Assembly (NCBI RefSeq): GCF_963678635.1
Contig: NC_087063.1
Span: 33,354,682 to 33,418,681, forward strand
DNA: 64,000 nucleotides
Direction: 5' to 3'
Origin: Symsagittifera roscoffensis
Taxonomy: Eukaryota > Xenacoelomorpha > Acoela > Convolutidae
Shown: positions 36,841 through 48,221 of the stretch, in pieces
Position numbering within the stretch: position 1 is the stretch's first letter
Layout of the letters: the number at the start of each line of letters is the position of its first letter
Made by a program: the position numbers and the translations under genes
Notes under the pieces: generated by a model
The model's database searches: none
The model's input: the letters and a program-made list of their open reading frames with translations, nothing else
What the model was told of the DNA's origin: nothing

Positions 36841-38371
36841 ATAGAAACTGCAAAAGAGGGGAACCGCGATGTCTTTTAGTTTCTGAAGAGAGCTCCAATT
36901 CAAGATTGCTCAGCGATGCATTAAAATTTTTGTTTGATTCAGTTTTCCATAATTGCTGTTTCCGTTTCTTCAAGACTCCTTTTGTGATTTCTTTTGCTTT
37001 TTTTGTGAAGCGCAGCTTCATCTATGTTAACTTTTAATGCGTGAGTAAAACTTTTGGGGGAAGTTTTTAAAAGCTTTTTGTTGATGTTGGCACCCAAAGC
37101 TTAAGTACAACAATATTTTAAACCTCAGATTTTTTCTTAAAATGTTTTTACTTAACGACAAATTACTTGGATCAAAAATTTTTTTCGTCATTTCCTCTTT
37201 TCAATACTTGTTAATTTATTGGGTTGATTTTGTTTCCAGGAGTTATATTTTCCTGCTTTTATTCTTTTTAGTGCTACTGTTTCTGGTTGTATTGCTTCTG
37301 ATTGGTCAATTTTGGTCTCTGAATTTCACCTATTTGCAGTTAAGTAACTCTTCACTCCAAACAACAAAACACATATCATAAAAATACACAAAAATTTTTC
37401 TTAAGTTTTGTATGATTTGTTTTGGTTTGTTACAGCATGATTTTAAAAAAATTGATCCCATCAATTAGTGCTTCTGACAACAAAAAATTGTGGCATCTAC
37501 AAAGATCCGGCTTGCCGTTTTATTTTCTTAGATAAGTTATTTTGTTTTTTAATTAGATAAAATTGATTGTAGATCAGGGCAAAGCAACTGCTTGATAAGG
37601 CCGTTTTTTGATTGAAAAATTGTTAAAGTAAAAAAATATACATTTTTTCTAATACAATTTTTCGTTAAAAAAAATTTTATGCTAAACTCCCCTACACATG
37701 TGAAGTACCAAAAGATATATTTAACGTCTCATATCCAGTTTATAAGCCCAAAGAATTATCCTCACTTTAATTGGAATTATTTCTTATAAAGCAATATATC
37801 GCGCGTTTAATATCTCAAGTTGACCATGTCATCAAATTTTCAGACCCTCATAACTTTAAAAACAACAATTTCAGATGATTTTTTTTTCCAATTTGTAACG
37901 GTTACGTAAAATGAGACAATCGCCATGCACAAATAAATCGCTTTACGTTTTCAGCATCATGAATAAAATCTTCACAGCGCTTTTAAAGTGTTTTTTGATG
38001 TTTTAAGAAAAACACTTCAAGTGTTTTTTGTTGTTAAAAAATTATTTTAAAATATATATACATATATTTATATTTCGGTTTTACTCATTTTTGTCCTACT
38101 CCCACACGATATGCAACGTACGAAGTGATGTATTTAGCGTCTCGTATCCTACATCACAACCCAATCTTATTGGACTGAATTAATCAGCCGCTTACGCGCG
38201 TTAAAATTCGCGCGTTCGTTATCCAAAATTGGCCAAATCAGCATTTTCAAAACCCCCATAACTTTGCAGTAAAACGAGCCCAGTTTTTGTTCCGGCCCTA
38301 TCAGTTTGGTGGAGTTTTTGGCGTAGGTTGGATTTTTTTAAGCCAATTTTAATTACTTGAAGGAAAAGGCG
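36841..38371. other. AT-rich DNA before assembly gap, part of a dispersed repeat
   Basis: Bases 38187-38290 (CCGCTTACGCGCGTTAAAAT and following) resemble the reverse complement of the middle of the repeats at 42053 and 53998. A related stretch occurs at 37800. Two short hairpin motifs (near 36755 and 37003) belong to the small hairpin family. A hydrophobic open frame at 37142-37381 was judged spurious. Confidence 0.45.
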
Positions 38372-38571
38372 NNNNNNNNNNNNNNNNNNNNNNNNNNNNN
38401 NNNNNNNNNNNNNNNNNNNNNNNNNNNNNNNNNNNNNNNNNNNNNNNNNNNNNNNNNNNNNNNNNNNNNNNNNNNNNNNNNNNNNNNNNNNNNNNNNNNN
38501 NNNNNNNNNNNNNNNNNNNNNNNNNNNNNNNNNNNNNNNNNNNNNNNNNNNNNNNNNNNNNNNNNNNNNNN
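38372..38571. other. Assembly gap (200 N)
   Basis: Exactly 200 N bases. Open frames drawn across it are meaningless. Confidence 1.
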
Positions 38572-40413
38572 GGGTTAACAATTGTTTATAAAAATCACTG
38601 AATAAGTAGTGTTTCTTTCATTTGTCCAGCTGGCATGATCATATTTTTAAATCTTAATTTTTAATTACTGGGTACGATTGCCTACTTTTGAGTTAAGCAA
38701 TTTTTGATGACTTATTGGCTTCATGGTTGTCAACTTCAGCACTATAAGCTTCGTTTCTTTTTAATTGCAAAAGTGTATAAGTAACATTACAAGGTTTTCA
38801 TTAATTGTTTTTCAACATTGTCAGATTAATTTAACACAATTTGTTTGATTTTTGGGTTTTCGGCTACAATTCTGTCGAATTATTTCCCACATTATTTTGA
38901 TTTCACATCTTCTGCCTTTTTCAGTTTTTGTAGTCAGCTTAGTTACCACATCACCAAATTTTTTGCAACTTTGACAACTTTTGCTATCTTAGAAAGCCTT
39001 TTTCGATTTGTTCCTGTAATTTGTAAATTGATCATTTCTGATTCTATATTATTTCTTCTCAGTTTTTTTTCTTACTATTTAGCAGAAAAGCCTTTTTGGG
39101 ATGATTTCTGTCTATGTCGGCACAATAATTGAATATTGCATGTCCGAAAAAGTATACATATATCCTGTTTTTTTTCTTGAGAGTGTGTGTGCAAGGGAGC
39201 GGGTTAAAAATTTCGTTTTCACTTTTTTTTTCAAAACTTGCTGAAACACTTTTCATGCCAAAAACTTTGTTACAGCCTAATTTACGTCTACCGAAGTTTT
39301 GTTGTTTTTTTTGCCGCAATTCTGAAACAATTTTAACATTGGCAATTGTGTTTCTCGAAATATGTTTTTTCCTCAAACTGAACTTTTTCCGAGACATCTG
39401 AAAGCAGTTTTTGTCATTTTGTCAAACATTTTTGTTAATTTTATACTTACATAATAATTTCCTTCTCATTTTCTGTCCAAAGCTGACCGTATTTGATTAT
39501 GATGGTATCACAAGTGATGCGAATCACCGCTTTTGGTTCTGCGTAATTGATTATGGTCAATTCTCATTAGTTTTTTAGTTGAATTATAATCTTTTTAGTT
39601 TTTTGTTTTTCATAGACGCTGGAAGTTTGAAAAGCCGTTCTAGCAGTTTTCAAAGCAATTTAACTATATAACATTTTTTCTTTTCTATTATATTTCGTTC
39701 TTGGTGACAATTTTTGTTTTATTCATCACCAAAATCAGAGTAATTTGTTTTAGTTCGATAATTAGTTCAGCTGAGTAATTTTATACGTACTGCTGCACTC
39801 TTTTAACTAACATGAAGGAATCTCTTTGTGCACCGATGGTAAAATTTTGTGCATTGATGAATCAGAAGGTGACAAGACATCTCCCGCTTAAAGATTTCTA
39901 TTTTGACGGCGAAATTCTAATCAATAGTAAGATACAATTGTTTTGAAATAACATTTTATTGTCCAAATGAGAGATTATAATCTGTTATAACTGATTTCAA
40001 GATAATTTCTACAAGAAAGTTAATGACTTAAAATCAATTATAACCGATTAATTTTTCTAAGAAAAACCTTTTTTATTTTGAATTAAGCTTGTTTTAAAGT
40101 CTACAAAATTTGATTTTAGTTAGTTATGATTTCCTTGAAAGTACGATCATGTTTGTAACTTAATCGAATTTTTTTTCTCTGTTTATTGAGTACGGGTGGT
40201 TTTTTAGTCAGTCAAGTTTAAATTTTCTAACTTAACGCTTTTGATGAACAATTCTTATACCACCTGAAAATAATGCTGTCTGGAGTTCAAATAGAAAAAA
40301 CTCCCTGTGATTTTTTTCGTATAAATATGGGGATTTAAAAATTGCTAACTTAGCTCATTTGGAATGACTAATGCAGGTAAGCGGCAGCTTAAATTGCTCA
40401 CAATTGAATTGAG
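38572..40413. other. AT-rich DNA between the gap and the receptor gene; M4 exon sought and not found
   Basis: The receptor's last exon(s) should lie at lower coordinates on the minus strand. No frame here gives a convincing M3-M4 loop or M4 helix. A hairpin repeat copy lies near 39508. Confidence 0.4.
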
Positions 40414-40464
40414 CCCTAACCCTAACCCTAACCCTAACCCTAACCCTAACCCTAACCCTAACCC
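40414..40464 (+). repeat. Interstitial telomere-type repeat (CCCTAA)8.5
   Basis: Fifty-one bases of perfect CCCTAA units, equal to TTAGGG on the other strand, the usual metazoan telomere unit. The repeat lies about 105 bases downstream of receptor exon 3 (in its presumed intron) and within single-copy sequence. Confidence 0.97.
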
Positions 40465-40569
40465 AGTCCTTTGTTTAATAGTGGACGAGACGCTAGGAAC
40501 ATCTATTTGTACTCTACCTAGCGCGTGAGTAAGAGAAAGAAAAAAGTTATATAAACTGCAAACTATTAC

Positions 40570-40986
40570 CAAAAATGGCGAGAAGACAACTGATGCTCAT
40601 ATGAACAGTGACAACTACGACGAAGTAGACTAGTTTAGGTACGTTTTTGGAGCTAGGAGGAAACAGGTTGCCTAATGTTCCAAAAGAAACAATCTGCGCC
40701 AGCAGAAGTGTGACTGCATAAGACACCTTCTCTCCAGAATCCACAGGTAGGAAGAATGTGAAAGAGGATAACACATACAGTAAGGCAGTCGGAAAAATCA
40801 GGAATAAAATAGAAAATAAGCTTCGACGTTTGATAATTAAATCGGCAAAATCTTCATACAAACTGACGCTTCCATATTCGGCGATATTCATTTTACTTCT
40901 TTTCTCGATGAATACAACTGGCCGCAAAACTTCCCATAAATCGTTGTCCTGATAACTTATTAGATGCATCTGCTCATTGTAAAAAC
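40570..40986 (-). CDS. Cys-loop receptor exon 3: beta-10 strand, M1, M2 and M3
   Basis: Acceptor CTCTTAG|GT, donor TTTTG|GTAATA. It encodes the extracellular end (D-L-W-E-V, L-Y-E-D-F-A-D-L-I-I-K-R-R), M1 'LFSILFLIFPTALLYVLSSF' with its conserved Pro, L-P-V-D-S-G-E-K, M2 with L-L-L-A-Q-I-V, F-P-P, and M3. The second, broken copy of this exon is at 28470-28933. Confidence 0.9.
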
Positions 40987-43900
40987 CTAAGAGCATACAA
41001 TTTTAGGGTTAGTTATTCATAAAAAAGTGTCAGATATAATACGAGTTCAAATTTCAAGAAACAATCTTTGAGTCAGATCACTGTTTTTACCAAATTTATT
41101 AGTCAACGTCTTAAAATTTTGAAATAACTCTGAGCTTCATACTAAAATTGATCTATTGAGCAGCCCCCTCCCCCCTCTTATCGTAATGACCAATAGAGCT
41201 ATCAATCCCCCACACCACTTCCAAGCGAAAATGGTAAAACACGACAAGACAACCAAACGTTATCAACATGCAGGCAGATGTTTGATGTTTTCACAACATG
41301 CAATCAATTGACCGAATGGAGTTTATTTATTGCGAGTGTCGAGAAAAGTTTTCGGAAAAAAAACAAGTGAAATTATCGGCAAACTTTTGTTTGGGTGACC
41401 AATGCCTCGATGAAAACAAATTACCAGGGTTGTCGCTCTAACTTTGTATCTGAATACCAACAATTATTCTCCGCTGCACCTTAATATTTTACGCAACACT
41501 AAATTTTTTAAATTTCAGACAGAAAAAAAAAGATATCAGTTTATATGCATCAGTTTTAGTGATTTTGTTTTGAAATTTGATATTGGTAATGGGTGGAGAG
41601 ATTGCTCAATTGATCCAGCAAAACTAATCTATAACTTATTTGACTTGCGTTTCACTTGATACAGGTTTCAGAAGTCGCCATGTTGACAAGTCAAGTGCCA
41701 CGATATCGCAGCGTCCAAGAATTTAACTACAATCAACGTCCTAAAACAATCTAACTGATTGTTGAGGAGAAGTTTTTCTTTTTATCCAGGCAAACAATTT
41801 AATGAAAGAATCCAAAGCCCTCTACGGTTTTCTTTACATCTCGTGCATTTTAGAATTTGTGTAGAAGTGTTTTAACAAAATTTAAAAATAGTAACCCAGT
41901 GGTATCGTGCTTTCAGTGTACACTAAGGAGTTACAACTTTGGCCTCAAAACTTGACTGCTTGAGATATGGCGTTTTTCAATGACAAATTGTGGCTTTCAA
42001 TCCAATGATGAGATGCCGTAGAATGAACTTTTAAAAGCTAATCGTCAATTGTTGTTCCGACTTTCGATACGAAAGTAACGGAATATTTGTGCTCGAGGTG
42101 GGTTTTTTTTCTTCAGACAAATTTCGACTTTGTAACTAGCCATTTTTGACGGATTTTTTTATATCATTCAAAAAGTATTGCTGTTTTGAGCTTAAATTTG
42201 AAAAAAATATATTTCACATGTGATCATTTTTTGTAAGGTTATGAGGGTTTAAAGATTGTCATTTTGGCCAATTTGGGTCAATTAACGCGCGATATATTTC
42301 GCGCTACTAACGCGTAAGCGGAGATTTAAAGAATTGGTTGAAAGAAGCTTATTTGCCATAATTGATTTGTAACAAGGAGCAAAATCTATTCTTTTGTACT
42401 TTCAATGGCGTGTGGGGGATAATTTTCAAAAAAAATCTAATTTTAGAAAAAAAATTTTCGTTTTTTTTTATTACATTTAATTTTTTAAAGTTATTACTGC
42501 TCTTTAAACTTTAAAAGGCAGTCGGAACATTCAGGGCTTTGCCCTGATACACGCAGTCTTGTTTCTTTGAAAAATCATTTGATATAATAGCCGTTTCGTT
42601 GTATTTAAGTCAATTGTTTGCGCTTGTTTCAAACCCCAACTTTTTTTACATGACATCCATTGGCGTAAGCAAAGTCACTAAAAACTCGGTAAAAACCATT
42701 TATCTCACTTATGTTGTAATTTTCTTCCTGGCCATTTTGTTGAATAAAAACAATTGGACAACTTTGGATGTCGAAAGGGAAATCAGTCACGTCGAATGCG
42801 CAGGACATTTTGACAGTTGCGAAAAAAAGCATGCTGTAGATTTCGCCGTCGTAATTGACAGCTTGAGTTCCTTCCATCTGGTATTGAACATCAACAATGT
42901 CTCTCATTCCTAAAATAATGAAACATTCAAATTTTACGGAAAAATGTATCAAGACGGCAAGTATGAATCATTTTTTTTTTCGTTCAAAACGCTCGTATTC
43001 TTCTGAAGCTGTACGCTTTCAAACTGGAAATTTATGCTGAGGCCCAAAATTCAAGAATATTGCTTTTAAGGAAATACATGTTCACAAAACATAAGTTCAT
43101 TTGAGCAATTCCACTAAAATTTGACTCCGCTGTGATATTATCTTAGAATGACCCAAAACACCTGTTTATTGGTCTTAATGTGATTTTGCTTCAACTGAGT
43201 TACCTCAATATTTTTATACCAATGCTGATCATTTTTCTATTGCTGCGACCAAATGTTGGGGAAGAACTTCAATTTTAGACGCAACAACTGGTATCTCAAG
43301 CAGATACTAATTTAGAAATTGTTCAATTGCAATTTGAGCTAAAACGATAACATTATAGAAAAAATTGGTTGTCCTTGAAGCTTTTGCTTTAAATTTTTTA
43401 TCTAAACGTAAATCCAAAATGCTCGAAGGACGCAATGTTGAAAAATTTGCGATGGTGAACAATGGTGAACAATGGTGAACGAAAATCGTTTGGGACAGTG
43501 TATATGCGAGAAGCATGATTGTTCAAGACGTCTGGATAAGTTTCAATTTACTATCTTTGTTTAGTTCAAGATCAAATATCCTGAAATTCTGAGAAATTTT
43601 TATTTTTCAAATTTTAATGACTAATGCTCTCGTAAAGATTGAGACTTTCAAAGTTTTGCTGATAATTTTTACCATCAATTTCCCATTTTAGCCCCCACTA
43701 TTATAAAATTGAGAACACAGCGCGTTAGTGTATAGTTTTTTTTTAACTCGGTAGTGGTCATATATAGGCAATATAAAGCTTTCAAAATATGAGCAGAATC
43801 CCCAAAATAAAAAAGGCCCTATAATATTTTTTCTGTTTATTCGGTGACGTCAAAGGAACCAAAAAACAAGTTGGGGTAAATAAAGCAAAAAATATATGGT

Positions 43901-46900
43901 GAAAAAGAACGTTGAAAACGACCGAATAAATTCTATCGATTAACTTACTCTCAAATTTTTTATGATTGACAGAAAGATAAATGTCATTGTCTCAGCTTCC
44001 ATAAGTCGCAATTGTGAATAGCAATCAAGGAGCTCAATTTTCGAGAAATTTTTCTGAGTTTTGATTGTTTTAGAAATTTTCCAGTCAATATCAATATAAT
44101 AATGAATATATATCAAAACTAGACAGTACCTGCTAAGTTTTGTCTGAGAATTTTTGGAAACTGATTTTGACTTTGAGAAATTTTCGCCAGAAGATGTGAA
44201 CTGATAAACCATTAAAACCCTTTTTAGTTTGTTTTTGCTCATTAGCTTGCTTGAGACACTTCATTTTTGTTGCGGAGTTATTCAGGCTTTCAAAACGTTT
44301 TGAATATTTCAAACTTTCAATAGTCAATAGTCTCCGCAAAAAAAGCTCAAACTAGTCGCAAATAAGTTCCAGCTACAAAAATGACTTGATTTTTTATCAG
44401 TTTTTTTGTTCAAAATTTTGCTATACAAAAGCGTAGTTTTTTCGAGGACGAATTCAAGCTATGAAAAAAAAACCTATTTTCGGAAAATTTTTAAATGTTT
44501 TTGCAAAGAGATAAACTCGGCAAAATGTAAAATTCAATAAATTGCTAAAAGTATGTTTTTGAATCAATTCAAGCTATAAAAAATATTTGAAACACCCTGA
44601 ATCGAGTAACTAGAACATATATTTTGAACACCCTGACTCGAGTAACTTGCTGAGAAAAGCAACAACTCGTGCGAAGAATTCACTTTTTATTATAACTTCA
44701 AACGTTTTAAGAGATTTATAATTTGAAAGAAATTCTTAGAAAAATTGACTTTCTTGTGACCTTAACAACTAACTGCAGGATCATCTCTTACAAACTTTTA
44801 GATGTTCATCAACTTCAAGATGTTCATCAATTTTAACGAATCGTTTTGCTCATCGAAGTAAAATCAAAATCTTTACAAATTTCGCAACGTCTTCTAAATT
44901 GAGAGGCTGGCTTCAAAAAACCTTCAGAATCTCATCAGTATTGAGAAATGGTTCACTGGTGTACTTAATTTCAATAATTATGTACATTTCAATCTTGTAC
45001 AGTTTGCTTCTGAAACGTTTTGTTTATTTCTTCTGTAAAAGAACCTTCTTAGTTCCTAGCAAAAAAATTTTTTCAAGTTGATTATCAAAACGTAATTGAT
45101 ATTTGTTCTTTTGTGATCGGGTGAATTGTGGGCCCTTACTGAAAACTCAAAGAAGCTACTTGCATCCTGAAAACAGCAACGGATTTCTTTCCTGTTTGCT
45201 TCAAATTGATTTCTTGAAATGTTTTACGAGAGTCTTTTTGCACTTCAATTTCTCTGTTCTAATTGATTTACTTGTAAAATTTGTTTGATTTTGTCTATTG
45301 AAAATGAAAATATTTTGTATTTTGGAAATTGAACCCAAAGTCCAAGAAACTTTAAAAAAAAAGAAGTCAAAAATATTGTGTTGAATCTCACAGTAGTAGT
45401 CAACCGCGAAGTTGATTTTCTCGCGTTATAGTTTCAAACCCCCCAATAATACAAAAAAGATGCAGAGTTGTCATTTTACGTGAAGTTGGCTGATTCTGGC
45501 AGAAAATTGCAGAAAAAGTTGGACTATCTTACTATTTAACAGCTGCAAAAATGTATAAAAATTACTTAAATTTTTGTGGTTTTGAGAACACAGAACTATC
45601 AGAGCGTCCGATGAAATTAAAGGAACGAGATCGCACACAATTGAAAAGATGGAAGAAAAATGACGACACCATATCCCTCAAAAAAATGAGAGTGTTGTTT
45701 CAAAGTTTTAGCAATTAAACTGTTCACAAAAACAGTATGAGGAACGAATTCCACAGAACGGAATTTAGAGAAAGAGCAGCAGCAAAGAAAATTTATCTAA
45801 GTACCAACGCCAAATTTTACGTTTAGATTTGTCAATTGTTGATTTTCGGACCACGGGGTCATTAAGAAAGACTGCAGAATTAAGTCTAATAGAGGGGGTG
45901 GGCGAATACGAAACGACAGCTTAGATCTATGAAAGCGAACCCACCACAATTTAGAAGAAACTCTTTTTTTTGGTAACCATTTTCTTATTCATAAGTTGAT
46001 ACCTATTACAAATCAAGACAAATCGTGTAAAGGTAGGTCGCAAAAATGGGGGTTTTCGGACAAAATACCGAAACAAAAATTCTTACTCAACAGATTTTAT
46101 TGCAGCCCAGTGTGTGAGTGATACAGTGTTCTAAATATTTGTTCGTGGAATCCAAAACAAAAATAAAGATCGAAGAAAACTAGCATTGAAGAAATCTACT
46201 TGGTGAGGAAACCGCTCACAATATACACAGTTTGACCTCGTAATGCACACCTCTGAACGAAAACAGTATATTAGCTAGAATTTTTTATTGAGCTTTTTTG
46301 TTGCTCTCTGTTGGTCCATAACTCTACCAACTGATTATACTTAACAATCTTGCCCTTTCTTGGCAAAGAGGGGATTGTGAAAAGAAATTCAATAAAATCA
46401 AGCCGCATTTTTTAAAAGCTTTTAAAAGCCAAAAAGCAATTGATTCGTTTACAGAGTAATACCTTGTCATTCGTCTCATCAAATTTTCAGCGTAGTTTTT
46501 TTTTTAAATTTTGAATTGTAGTAAAAGCACGCTTGATTGAGTGAGAGTTGAGGCTTATTTGTTTGTATTCCTCAATTTGTTTGGACTTCTTACGCTTATT
46601 TGTCAAAAATCGTGTCTTCGGAAAAAGATTGTCGTAAAATTGTAAAAACAAGCAATCTTGGAGACACAAGGTTTACTTATGTTAGGTTTCCAGAATGTTC
46701 CGAGCGGGACATCAAAAACATTCACTCCGTGATGCTCATCTGGATTCCACTTTGCCTCTTCCGATTGATAGATATACACATTTACTAATTTCAAGGTTAT
46801 TGTTCCTCCTTTCTCATCCACTTCAAGAATTTGAAACAACTCGCTGTAAATTTTTACTAAATTGTCTTTCAAGGACAGCGGGGGGACAAAACGGCTAAAT

Positions 46901-47013
46901 TTTTGAGTGATGTTATTGAAAAGATTTTGCCCATAATTATTGTGCTGTAAAGGTGCGATTTTTTGTAAGCACATGGAGAAAAAGAAAGCAAGAATTAAAC
47001 TATAAAGTACCAT
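40570..47013 (-). CDS. Cys-loop ligand-gated ion channel (nicotinic receptor-like), partial: three exons
   Basis: Join on the minus strand: 47013-46677, 42909-42709, 40986-40570 (318 codons plus one base). Phases agree (1, 1, 1). Signal peptide M-V-L-Y-S-L-I-L-A-F-F-F-S at the start; ligand-binding domain with K-W-N-P and F-W-K-P-N-I; Cys-loop C-A-F-D-V-T-D-F-P-F-D-I-Q-S-C (13 residues between the Cys); M1 after I-K-R-R-S-L-F; S-G-E-K before M2 with the Glu of cation-selective channels; M2 and M3. No adjacent Cys pair is visible in the C-loop region, so it looks like a non-alpha subunit. It would act as a pentameric plasma-membrane channel. The M3-M4 loop and M4 are not found: they may be in the N gap, too divergent, or lost. 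Donor and acceptor dinucleotides are all canonical. Confidence 0.85.
41150..41480 (-). repeat. Inverted copy of the 14990-15310 repeat segment
   Basis: In reverse complement it shares 'ATATTAAGGTGCAGC', 'GTATTCAGATACAAAG', 'ACAACCCTGGTAA', 'TCAATTGATTGC' and 'GGTCATTACG' in the same order as 14990-15310. Near its end a 'GATAGCTCTATTGGTCATTA' stretch resembles a tRNA D-arm; similar stretches occur at 14764, 15269 and 41588. Confidence 0.65.
42053..42529 (+). repeat. 477-bp dispersed repeat with TGTTCCGACT inverted ends (copy 1)
   Basis: It starts TGTTCCGACTTTCGATACGA and ends AGTCGGAACA. The interior has ACGCGCGATATATTTCGCGC and ACGCGTAAGCGG. Similarity with copy 2 (53998-54479) continues past the end into a 17-bp hairpin (TCAGGGCTTTGCCCTGA) and about 20 bases more, so the true boundary may be near 42563. 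It sits in receptor intron 2. No coding frame. Confidence 0.65.
42709..42909 (-). CDS. Cys-loop receptor exon 2: loop E region and Cys-loop
   Basis: Acceptor ATTTTAG|GAATG, donor ACATAA|GTGAGA. The spacing from W-K-P-N-I to the first Cys is 36 residues, against about 37 in nicotinic subunits, so no exon is missing between exons 1 and 2. Encodes D-V-Q-Y-Q-M-E-G-T, N-Y-D-G-E-I and the complete Cys-loop. Reading on to 42629 past the donor gives a run unlike the family and was rejected. Confidence 0.85.
42910..46676 (-). other. Receptor intron 1, AT-rich, no other feature
   Basis: This intron of 3767 bases is bounded by canonical GTAAAC and TTTTAG. Open frames in it (for example 43940-44242 and 44899-45288) are AT-rich and without motifs. 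Confidence 0.6.
46677..47013 (-). CDS. Cys-loop receptor exon 1: signal peptide and N-terminal ligand-binding domain
   Basis: This exon encodes 112 codons plus one base. A hydrophobic signal (residues 1-16) is followed by an amphipathic start, then the beta-strand block 'TLKLVNVYIYQSEEAKWNPD' and V-P-L-G-T-F-W-K-P-N-I. These correspond to the conserved W-x-P and W-x-P-D-I motifs. It ends ATAA|GTAAAC. Confidence 0.85.
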
Positions 47014-47792
47014 TATATAAATGATAGTTTTATAATGCCATTAGCTCACTCAATTCAAAAAAGGAAGGGTAATCCAACGAAGAGTCAAAACAAGTAATTT
47101 CTCGTGAAAATGAACTAACAAGATTGCTCTTATTTCTTCATATATCTTTCTTGGCACAAAAAAAAACAACGTATCCAAATTTTATTTTTGCTATCAGACC
47201 AGCATCAAACGTGTTCAATAAATTTTAATTTGAAATTAATATCCGCTTGTTTGCGTTTAATCGCAAACTTCTTTTAAAAAGTAAATAAAATTAAGCAGCA
47301 ATTTCAATTCTCGCAGCAATTCAAGCTCCCATCAGTTTGGATCACGCCTGCGGATATTAATGCGAGGTTCAAAATGTACAAAAAAAACGATTTGCAGTAC
47401 ACAGAGTTCAAACTCCCTGAAACCATTTTCGTAATTTAGATTTAAAAACGTAATTTAATTCATAAAACGACCTTGGCTGACCTTAATTGACTGGTTTTAT
47501 TCTTTTAAAAGTCGTACTTTGCCATTAACTTGTGATTCTCGCTGAAAAAAATTAGAGCTTTCCGATGAAAATAACTTTTTTATGTTTGTTGATTGTAAAA
47601 CTGTCGAAGTGCTACATTTTCGAGAAGTTAAATGATGCCAGTTGAACTTCATTTCCAGATTGGATAATTCAGTTGTTAGACAGCAAGCAAAAGTTTATCT
47701 ATGCGGGTGCCTTTCAGACCAGAAAAACAGTAGATCAAAAGAAAGGATTACAAGGTCAAGTCGTGTAAAATTTAGCGGAATAGAATTGTTCG
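47014..47792. other. Upstream region of the receptor gene
   Basis: Expected to contain the receptor promoter and 5' UTR (minus strand). No core promoter motif could be assigned with confidence. Confidence 0.4.
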
Positions 47793-48213
47793 CAGGGGCA
47801 GATTTAGGTGGGAGGGGGCGGACGCCCTCTCCTCAGGGATTCGACCCCCTCTCCAACCAAAGGGTCCCCCGTCTGGTATTATTTTATGACATCCATTGTA
47901 GGCCGACCAACTCTAAAATTTTTCTAAAGGCGCCCCTCTAGCACCCATATATTCTAGTTTTGAAAGGAAGCGCGCGCGAGAAAACGCAACTTTTGGTCGA
48001 AATTTTCCTAATCGTGCCCGAAAACGGCATTTTTGACGTGTTTTTTTAAATTTGCGTGCGGTGCAAAGTTTTTGGTCAAAATATGGTCTTTGGAGTATTC
48101 TGGGAGCGCTCGAAAAATCAATTTCGTCGATCTAAAAAAAAACGTCGACAAAATTTTCGAGCATTTTTTGAACATCCCCCCCCCCCCCCGAGAAAAACCT
48201 AGATCCGCCTCCG
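47793..48213. mobile_element. 421-bp hAT-type MITE with perfect 8-bp target duplication
   Basis: Termini CAGGGGCAGATTTAGG and CCTAGATCCGCCTCCG are an inverted pair (13 of 16). ATTGTTCG flanks both sides exactly (47785-47792 and 48214-48221). It holds G- and C-rich runs near the ends and 'TTTGGTCAAAAT' motifs, and no transposase. The start motif and an 8-bp duplication are hAT features. Confidence 0.85.
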
Positions 48214-48221
48214 ATTGTTCG

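Noticed and set aside
37142..37381. Hydrophobic 79-codon frame that looks like a membrane protein
   Set aside because: T-rich DNA always encodes Phe/Leu/Ile/Val. There is no family motif, no coding-like GC content and no supporting exon structure.
38219..38581. Open frames crossing the gap
   Set aside because: They are made of N-derived X residues.
42629..42708. Reading receptor exon 2 on to the stop after CHVKKVGV
   Set aside because: The GTGAGA donor at 42708 gives a phase-perfect join to exon 3, and the read-through sequence is unlike Cys-loop receptors.
46603..46676. Reading receptor exon 1 on past 46676
   Set aside because: The GTAAAC donor gives the right phase and the expected distance to the Cys-loop; the read-through has no family similarity.
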